Positions 28,256 to 35,062 of a DNA stretch of 64,000 nucleotides are shown piece after piece (positions within the stretch are counted from its first letter, which is position 1; every line of letters begins with the position of its first letter). The stretch covers positions 32,121 to 96,120 of the forward strand of contig JAQBXR010000012.1 of the NCBI GenBank assembly GCA_027623295.1. The letters are read 5' to 3'. The notes beneath the pieces are model-generated. The model made no database searches, was not told the origin of the DNA, and saw only the letters and a program-made list of their open reading frames with translations. The stretch is from Planctomycetota bacterium. GTDB taxonomy: Bacteria; Planctomycetota; UBA1135. Made by a program: the position numbers and the translations under genes.

Positions 28256-29011
28256 GTGCCCCAGGTTCCCAACCCAGCTCTACTAGAACGGATCGCCCAA
28301 CGCGTGCGCGCGCGCAGGTCTGCTTTGAGTTTGACCATGGCGGAAGCTGCGCGGCTATCTGGCCTCAGCCCACGCTTTTATGCCCAAGTCGAATCCGCCG
28401 AAGCCAATATTGCGATTGGCCGGCTAGACGCGCTTGCAACCGCCCTGCAAGTGTCTCTGGTCTCCCTTCTGCAAGACCATGCGGTAGCTCCCACCAAACG
28501 AGGCATTGCACTTCTTGGAATTCGTGGTTCGGGCAAGAGCACTTTGGGTGCCATGCTTGCAAAATCCATGAACCTTGAGTTCTTGGAATTAGATGAAGCC
28601 ATTGAAGCGCTTGCTGGCCTAAACCTATCCGAGGTCTTTGCCCTTCACGGTGAGAACTATTATCGACGCCTCGGTGGTGAAGCCCTGCAACAGCTTATAA
28701 GCAAAGGTACTCCCAAGGTGGTTGCACTACCCGGCGGCATTGTTCTGGACGAGAGTGCTTATGCCTTAGTCGAAAACAACTTCACGACGGTTTGGTTACG
28801 CACCGAACCAGAAGACTGCATGGCGCGGGTACTTGCACAAGGCGACCATCGCCCGATGAAGGGGCACGCCGATGCCATGGCAGAACTTCGCAACTTGTTG
28901 GCAGCACGCGAACCGTATTATCAACGGGCGGCTCTCACCATAGACACCTCCGCAAGTGATCTATCCAAGACGCACGATCGCTTGCTAGAGACCGTAGAAG
29001 CTAGTCGTTAA
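28256..29011 (+). CDS. boxR: BoxR/BzdR-type regulator: XRE HTH fused to a shikimate-kinase-like domain
   Basis: RRSALSLTMAEAARLSGLSPRFYAQVESAEANIAIGRLDALATAL (HTH) then LLGIRGSGKSTLGAMLAKSMNLEFLELDEAIE (shikimate kinase P-loop); divergent from boxC; GTG start. Confidence 0.9.
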   Translation: MPQVPNPALLERIAQRVRARRSALSLTMAEAARLSGLSPRFYAQVESAEANIAIGRLDALATALQVSLVSLLQDHAVAPTKRGIALLGIRGSGKSTLGAMLAKSMNLEFLELDEAIEALAGLNLSEVFALHGENYYRRLGGEALQQLISKGTPKVVALPGGIVLDESAYALVENNFTTVWLRTEPEDCMARVLAQGDHRPMKGHADAMAELRNLLAAREPYYQRAALTIDTSASDLSKTHDRLLETVEASR

Positions 29012-29921
29012 ACGGTTCCGGATGGCCACTAGACCAGTCGTAAAAGCCGCGGCCTGACTTACGCCCTAAGTGCCCTTCAGCGACCATTTGGCGCATAAGC
29101 GCAGGTGCCTTAAAGCGGACATCGTCCAGGGTTTCGGCTAGGTATTCGCTGATATGCAAACGCACATCGAGACCGATCATGTCGGTCAACTTGAGCGGTC
29201 CCATGGGGTGGCGATAACCAAGCTCCATGGCAGTGTCGATATCTGCCGCCGAGGCAACACCCTCTTCCACCATACGGATGGCTTCTAAGCCGAGGGTGAC
29301 TCCCAATCGCGAAGAGGCAAAACCAGGTGCATCCTTTACCACAATCGGGCTCTTGCCCATGCGCTCGGACAATTCTAAAGCGCGCTCCAAAACCTGCTTG
29401 GAAGTCTTCTCACCACGGACCACTTCCAACAATTTCATAAGCGGCGGTGGGTTGAAAAAATGCAAACCCAAAAAGCGCTCTGGATTGGGCACCACAGTGG
29501 CCAACTCCGTCACCGACAAGGATGAAGTGTTGGTGGCAATCAAGGCCTCAGGACTTACGATTGCGGCAACGCGTTTGAAAATATCTTGCTTCAAACTCAG
29601 CTTTTCGGGTGCGGCTTCGATTACTAAATCTACGCCCGACACCGCGCACTCTAAGTTCCAGACCGGCTCTAGCAATGCTAAGACTTCAGCCTTGCGCTCC
29701 GCCGTAACCTTGCCCTTTTGCACGCCCTTCTCCAGCATGGCTTCGATCTTTGCCATGCCGTCACGCGCCAAAGACTCTTCAATGTCATAAAGCCGGGTGC
29801 GAATACCAGCCTGTGCGGCCACTTGCGCAATGCCTGCGCCCATGGCCCCAGCGCCCAACACTGCTGCAGTTTGAATGGTTCGAGAATCGCTCATGAAACT
29901 TCTTTTCGTGTAGGGGTCCAT
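29001..29921 (-). CDS. 3-hydroxyacyl-CoA dehydrogenase (Hbd/PaaH-like)
   Basis: AVLGAGAMGAGIAQVAAQAG, TNTSSLSVTELATVVPNPERFLGLHFFNPPPLMKLLEVVRG, VKDAPGFASSRLG. Confidence 0.93.
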   Translation of the reverse strand: MDPYTKRSFMSDSRTIQTAAVLGAGAMGAGIAQVAAQAGIRTRLYDIEESLARDGMAKIEAMLEKGVQKGKVTAERKAEVLALLEPVWNLECAVSGVDLVIEAAPEKLSLKQDIFKRVAAIVSPEALIATNTSSLSVTELATVVPNPERFLGLHFFNPPPLMKLLEVVRGEKTSKQVLERALELSERMGKSPIVVKDAPGFASSRLGVTLGLEAIRMVEEGVASAADIDTAMELGYRHPMGPLKLTDMIGLDVRLHISEYLAETLDDVRFKAPALMRQMVAEGHLGRKSGRGFYDWSSGHPEPFND

Positions 29922-29955
29922 CCCCTAGGTGGCGGCATAGTAACCTTGTCCCCCT

Positions 29956-30967
29956 ATGGCGACCCGCCTCGTCCACACCTTCATTCCCGATGAAGCCGTT
30001 GAAAGATCGACGCGCTCCTAGAAACCTTGCCGCACGCTAAGGCTTTTCGGCATAACTTGCCAGGGTCCACCACGCAGTATCACATTCTGATTCCTGCCGA
30101 GGAGGTCTCCACTGTGCTCGATCCATTGCAAGCCGCCTTTGGCCGCTATCAAGATTTCCGCGCAGTCGTCTTAGCCGTAGAAACCGTAGTACCCAAACCA
30201 GAGGAGCCTGAACCGGTAACTCCAGCAGCTGAAACGCCTCCCAAAAAGAAGGGCGGCAGCATTAGTCGCGAGGAACTCATCGACGACCTTGCCGATGTCG
30301 CCCAACTCGACAAAGTACACCTTGGATGGTGGGCCTTTCCACGATCGTTGCCACAATTGGTTTATCCGCCGACAACACTGCGGTTTTGATTGGCGCCATG
30401 GTGATCGCACCTCTGCTAGGCCCCAATATGGCTCTTTCCCTAGCCAGTGCTCTTGGCGATACCAAACTAGCGCTGCTTAGTTTCCGCACTGGTTTTGCTG
30501 GCGTCACTCTTGCATTCCTACTTGCAGGGCTCGCCGGCTGGATTTTCGATTTAAACCTTGAGTCGCATGAAATCATCAGCCGCACCAACCTAAACCTTGA
30601 AGACTTGCTGCTTGCCTTAGCTGCAGGAACTGCAGGAGCCCTTGCCTTCACCACCGGCGTGCCCGCGTCCTTAGTTGGCGTCATGGTTGCCGTCGCCCTG
30701 CTCCCGCCACTCGTGGTCTGTGCCCTCATGGTGACCGCTGGGAATTGGGCTCTTGCAGAAGGTGCCGGCATGTTGCTCGCAGGAAACCTGGTGTGCGTCA
30801 ACCTGGCGGGCATTGCGACCTTCCTTTCACGCGGGGTCGCCCCAAGGACTTGGTGGCATAAGCGTAAATCACGCAAACTTGCGGTGGGCATGCTACTCGG
30901 CTGGGCTCTTTTGCTTGCCGCGCTCATCACATTAGTGCTGATTAACGACGTCGATTTACCGATTTAA
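29956..30967 (+). pseudogene. DUF389/TIGR00341-type membrane protein, interrupted by two apparent -1 frameshifts
   Basis: MATRLVHTFIPDEAVE (frame 1), KIDALLETLPHAKAFRHN...ISREELIDDLADVAQLDKVHL (frame 3), MVGLSTIVATIGLSADNTAVLIGAMVIAPLLGPNMALSLASALGD... (frame 2) together form one protein. Confidence 0.75.
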
Positions 30968-30999
30968 GACTTCAGTCCTTTCCGGAATAAGCCGTAGTT

Positions 31000-31419
31000 G
31001 TGACTGGTATGGCACCAAAACGACTACTCCATCTACTTGCCGCGAGCCCCATCCTCCTTGCAGCCTGCTCTTCCGGACCCACAGTCCTGACCCACGATAA
31101 TGGAGAGGTGGCTCTTCGTGTGGAATCCACAGTGGACGGCGTGACCGTTGAGAACATGCGCGTGCGTATGCGTGATGACCAAGCGACGGCTCAGTTCAAT
31201 CTGGTCAACGACGATTCCGACCGACAAAACGTTTTCATTGTTCTCGAGTGGTACGACTCCGATGGCTTCCTGCTCGAAGACTCGATGGAAGTAGACCCTC
31301 GCGAACGCACCTTTAACCTGCGCGGCGGCAAACAGCGCACCCTTACGTTCTTCAGCCCCAATGGTCAGCGCCCAACGACTCTGCGCTGCACGGTCGAAAA
31401 ATCTGAGGTGCACTTCTAA
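31000..31419 (+). CDS. YcfL/DUF1425-like lipoprotein
   Basis: Lipobox LLAACSSGP; VRMRDDQATAQFNLVNDDSDRQNVFIVLEWYDSDGFLLED. Confidence 0.7.
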   Translation: MTGMAPKRLLHLLAASPILLAACSSGPTVLTHDNGEVALRVESTVDGVTVENMRVRMRDDQATAQFNLVNDDSDRQNVFIVLEWYDSDGFLLEDSMEVDPRERTFNLRGGKQRTLTFFSPNGQRPTTLRCTVEKSEVHF

Positions 31420-31450
31420 AGTGCACCTCCTGGATTCCTAAGCACCGTTT

Positions 31451-32035
31451 TTAACGACGCGGGAACAAGCCTTGCTTTTCGTAGTACTGCTGATGGTAAT
31501 TCTCAGCACGAATGAAGTCCTTGGACTCCACCACGCCGGTGCTTATAGGCTTACTAAAACGACCTGAGCTGGCCAGGCTAGCTTTAGAAGACTCCGCCAT
31601 TTTACGCTGTTCTTCACTGTGGAAGAAAATAACCGCGCGATATTGATCGCCGATGTTCACGCCTTGACCATTCGCTTGGGTAGGGTCGTGATTCTCCCAA
31701 AAAATATCAAGCAGCTGCTCGTACTGAACTTTGGACGGATCATAGGTCACATGAACGGCTTCCGCGTGTCCGGTTTCACCAGAACAAACTTGTTGATAGG
31801 TTACATCTGGAACGGTGCCGCCGACATAGCCGACCTCAGTGGAAATTACGCCATCTACAGCACGGTAGATAGCTTCGACGCCCCAGAATCAGCCCGCTGC
31901 AAAGGTGGCTTCTTGGATGTTCATCGAGGCAGGGGTCGCAGGTTGGGTGGTGTCAGGATTGGAGTCCATCGGTTTTCCGGTGCTACACGCTACGGCAAGC
32001 AGGCCGAAGGCTAGGCTGATCAGAGTGGTACGCAT
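31451..32035 (-). CDS. msrA: Peptide-methionine (S)-S-oxide reductase MsrA, selenoprotein candidate: [109 protein letters not shown]...
   Basis: Reverse-strand translation is uninterrupted MsrA except for one TGA at the catalytic Cys (GCFWG -> G-U-FWG). The track reports only the 99-aa C-terminal part (31451..31750). AGGAGG lies 4 nt before the ATG. Confidence 0.9.
31850..31873 (-). promoter_or_regulatory. Candidate bacterial SECIS hairpin in msrA
   Basis: RNA GCUAUCUAC-CGUGCU-GUAGAUGGC: 9-bp stem (one G-U), 6-nt loop with G at position 2; loop begins 24 nt after the UGA. Confidence 0.75.
31889..31891 (-). other. In-frame TGA, predicted selenocysteine codon of msrA
   Basis: GCC ACC TTT GCA GCG GGC TGA TTC TGG GGC GTC GAA = A T F A A G * F W G V E. 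Confidence 0.9.
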
Positions 32036-32044
32036 GGTTCCTCC

Positions 32045-32051
32045 TAGGATA
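32045..32051. promoter_or_regulatory. Divergent -10-like element TAGGATA/TATCCTA between msrA (-) and the DUF2891/SGNH gene (+)
   Basis: 11 nt to ATG 32062 (+), 10 nt to ATG 32035 (-). Confidence 0.55.
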
Positions 32052-32061
32052 CACTCCGCCT

Positions 32062-34191
32062 ATGTCCCTGACCGCTTTGCTGCTTTCTTGTATACCTGCC
32101 ATGAGTCAAACCCCAGCCCTTGAGGACCAGCAAGTTGCCTCATTCGCCCGCCTTGCCCTCGACAGCATCGTGCGTGAGTTCCCCAACAAGCCAGGCCAGG
32201 TCTACACGGGCCCGGAATCGGCAGTGGTCCCGCGCGAGCTGCACCCGGTGTTTTACGGTTCTTTCGACTGGCATTCCTCCGTGCACGGCCATTGGATGCT
32301 GGTACGACTACTCAAAACCCAACCTGGGTCTTCCGTCGATGCCGAGATTCGCGCTTTATTACACGCGCAGCTCACCGCCGAAGCTCTGCAAACCGAAGCC
32401 GATTACTTTGATGAAAAGCAGAACAAGAGTTTTGAGCGTATGTATGGTTGGGCTTGGTTGCTTCAGTTAGCAAACGAACTCCACACTTTCGAGGATGACG
32501 ATGCCAAGCAATGGGCGGCAAACCTCAAACCGCTGGAAGATCAAGTGGTGGATTTGCTGCATGGATATTTGCCACGCCTTGCGCACCCCATCCGCACCGG
32601 AGTGCATCCCGACACCGCATTTGCTTTTGGCATGGAGCTGGATTACGCCCGTGCGGTTGGCAACCAAGAGTTGGAAAAAGCCCTGGTCGCGAAGGTGCTT
32701 TCCTTTTATCAAGCAGACACCGAATATCCAGTGCAGTATGAACCATCCGGCGAGGACTTCTTCTCCGCAGGATTAAACGAAGCCGATCTCATGCGTCGCG
32801 TTTTACCACAGAAGGAGTACCTCATCTGGCTCGATGCATTCTTTCCGGGACTCGCTTCTGGAGCCATGGGTAAGGTATTAACCCCCACCCAAGTTTCCGA
32901 TGTCACGGATGGCCGTTTGGTGCATCTTGCGGGCCTGAATCTTTCCCGTGGATGGACCTTAGAGGGCATAGTCTCTGCCTTGCCAGAGAATGACGCGCGT
33001 CGTGAAGTCCTTCAAACTGCAGCTCTAGCACACAGAAAGGTGGGGCTGGAATACGTATTCAGTGGCCACTTTGAAGGGGAGCACTGGCTGGCATCCTTCG
33101 CAATTTACTTAGTCACGCAAGCTGGCCAAATCGTGGAAGTGGAAGGTGCAAATCCAACTCCTACCCCAATACCAAACCAAGGCTCAGGCTCTTCGGAATC
33201 TAATACGCCACCACCAGTAACACCTGCCCCAGAACCAACACCCACTCCAACCCCTACTCCAGAACCAACACCTGAGCCAGCACCAACCCCAACCCCTACT
33301 CCGACACCACCCAACAACACATCATACTCAAATGATATTAATGTGTATTTTGTAGGTCACAGTCTTGTAGGCCATGAGCTACCTGCAACGCTCGCTCATA
33401 TTTCAACCAGCTTAGGAAAGCAGTACAGCAACACATTGCAAGTACTCAACGGCGCCCCCCTATTCTGGCAATGGCGTGGAAGAATTGATGCCTTGGACGA
33501 CACATCTGGAGCTTCGTGGAGGACTGCAGGATCAGCATACACAGATATGCAAATCTGGGACAATGGATTCCCTCCACCCATTCAGCCACAATTTGGCTGG
33601 GGAAATGCTCGCGACGACCTGTCCTCTGGCGATTATGACGTCGTCATACTCACCGAAGGGATCGACGAAAATGTAGAATTTGTTGAGCAATTTGCTAATG
33701 TCAACACTAGACTATATGCATCAAAATACTACAACCTCGCTGTAGCAAGCAACCCAAATGTTCGTGTGTACCTATACGAAACATGGCCATGGACCTACCA
33801 ACAAAACTACCGCTCAAACCTAGACGCGTACCGTAATGCTTGGGAACCAATTATGGATCATGTAAACGCACAAGGTGCTGGTAACGATATGAAGATTATC
33901 CCTGGTGGACAAGCAATGGCGCGTCTCTACGACGAAATTGCTGCTGGAAATGTCCCCACAGTTTCTTCAATTGATGATTTTTATGACGACGGCATTCACA
34001 TCAATGAGCTTGGTAGATATTACATATCACTTGTGATGTACGCTACGATTTATGGAGAAAACCCTGCTGGTGCACCAGCAGAATCACATCTCTTACATTC
34101 GGCTGGTCTCGCACCGGTCAACGCTGCACTTGCCACCACACTCCAGCGTCTTGCCTGGGAGACGGTGAGTGCATATCCACGCGCGAGATAA
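32062..34191 (+). CDS. DUF2891 domain joined by a Pro/Thr-rich linker to an SGNH-hydrolase-like domain
   Basis: N-terminal ELHPVFYGSFDWHSSVHGHWMLVRLL ... HWLASFAIYLVTQ (DUF2891-like); TPTPTPEPTPEPAPTPTPTPTP linker; C-terminal VYFVGHSLVGHELPATLAHI ... DDGIHINELGRYYISLVMYATIYG. Confidence 0.75.
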   Translation: MSLTALLLSCIPAMSQTPALEDQQVASFARLALDSIVREFPNKPGQVYTGPESAVVPRELHPVFYGSFDWHSSVHGHWMLVRLLKTQPGSSVDAEIRALLHAQLTAEALQTEADYFDEKQNKSFERMYGWAWLLQLANELHTFEDDDAKQWAANLKPLEDQVVDLLHGYLPRLAHPIRTGVHPDTAFAFGMELDYARAVGNQELEKALVAKVLSFYQADTEYPVQYEPSGEDFFSAGLNEADLMRRVLPQKEYLIWLDAFFPGLASGAMGKVLTPTQVSDVTDGRLVHLAGLNLSRGWTLEGIVSALPENDARREVLQTAALAHRKVGLEYVFSGHFEGEHWLASFAIYLVTQAGQIVEVEGANPTPTPIPNQGSGSSESNTPPPVTPAPEPTPTPTPTPEPTPEPAPTPTPTPTPPNNTSYSNDINVYFVGHSLVGHELPATLAHISTSLGKQYSNTLQVLNGAPLFWQWRGRIDALDDTSGASWRTAGSAYTDMQIWDNGFPPPIQPQFGWGNARDDLSSGDYDVVILTEGIDENVEFVEQFANVNTRLYASKYYNLAVASNPNVRVYLYETWPWTYQQNYRSNLDAYRNAWEPIMDHVNAQGAGNDMKIIPGGQAMARLYDEIAAGNVPTVSSIDDFYDDGIHINELGRYYISLVMYATIYGENPAGAPAESHLLHSAGLAPVNAALATTLQRLAWETVSAYPRAR

Positions 34192-34198
34192 CATGCGC

Positions 34199-34222
34199 AT
34201 TACTACTATGCATAGTAGTAAT
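34199..34222. repeat. Perfect 24-bp palindrome ATTACTACTATGCATAGTAGTAAT
   Basis: Read directly; 8 bp after the stop of the DUF2891/SGNH gene. Confidence 0.9.
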
Positions 34223-34309
34223 TTGTAACAATATAGAATCCCCGAGGCAGAGCCACCAGGGTATTACCCTTTCTAAGATATACATTTAATACATGTCATC
34301 CTCCTCCCA

Positions 34310-34550
34310 TTCGACTACACTGCGTTTCGCAGAAGGTGACACGGTGTAGGTAGGAGTGAGACCCGTTCGACTACACTTCGTTTCGTTCAGGGTGACAATA
34401 CTAGCGTGTGTCATACTGAGCGGAGTCTCAAGTGTAACGGAAGGCGTAGTCGAATGTATCTCGTGCGGCATAGCAAAGTGTTCCTTGCTATGCTTGAGAC
34501 CCGTTCGACTACACTTCGTTTCGCTCAGGGTGACACGGTGTAGGTAGGAG
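34310..34550. repeat. Intergenic repeat island: three direct copies and one inverted copy of a TTCGACTACACTTCGTTTCGYTCAGGGTGACA-type unit
   Basis: Direct units from 34310, 34358 and 34497; inverted unit 34409-34454; internal 9-bp inverted repeat GCATAGCAA/TTGCTATGC at 34468-34493. Confidence 0.8.
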
Positions 34551-34565
34551 AATCCCTTACTTACA

Positions 34566-34602
34566 AATACTAAAAAAACCCTAGACGGGTGTTTTTAGTA
34601 TT
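34566..34602. terminator. Bidirectional intrinsic-terminator-like hairpin
   Basis: AATACTAAAAAAACCC-TAGAC-GGGTGTTTTTAGTATT; A- and T-rich flanks, downstream of the minus-strand gene ending at 34614. Confidence 0.75.
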
Positions 34603-34613
34603 ATCAGGCAGGG

Positions 34614-35060
34614 TTAACTGCCTTTGGCTTTTTGCATAGCCGGGAGCCAAGTGGATTCTTGCGCACGCAGGAAAACCTGCTTTTGCTCTGGGGGCACCCA
34701 GCAGTCGGCTACCCGCAGGAAGGCGGTCTCTGGAGCCGAGGCAAGAGCCGTCTGCAAATCGGGGAACCGCCCAGGCATTGGATAGCGTTGCTCAAAAAGC
34801 GTAGTCGACCAAGACTTCAGCAGGGACATTTGATTGCTGGCCTTCACGATGGCATCGTGCTGCCCATCTTGCAAAAACTGGTTCTGCGCCTCGGCACTTT
34901 CCCACAGTCCAAGCACGCAGGCTGTTTTAGAATCATTCCATCCGCCGGCTTGTCCAATAAAGCCAGGCTCTGCGTGGATGCCAGACCATGCCTCTTGGGA
35001 AACAGAAAATGCTTCTGTGTTAGCTTTCGCAACCTGACACACAATCCATTTTATCAACAA
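34614..35060 (-). CDS. DUF4937/YdbC-like (antibiotic biosynthesis monooxygenase-fold) protein
   Basis: MLIKWIVCQVAKANTEAFSVSQEAWSGIHAEPGFIGQAGGWN. Confidence 0.7.
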   Translation of the reverse strand: MLIKWIVCQVAKANTEAFSVSQEAWSGIHAEPGFIGQAGGWNDSKTACVLGLWESAEAQNQFLQDGQHDAIVKASNQMSLLKSWSTTLFEQRYPMPGRFPDLQTALASAPETAFLRVADCWVPPEQKQVFLRAQESTWLPAMQKAKGS

Positions 35061-35062
35061 GG

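Noticed and set aside
33105-33320. Minus-strand ORF rich in GVGVGVG
   Set aside because: Antisense shadow of the Pro/Thr-rich linker (ACTCCAACCCC repeats) of the plus-strand gene.
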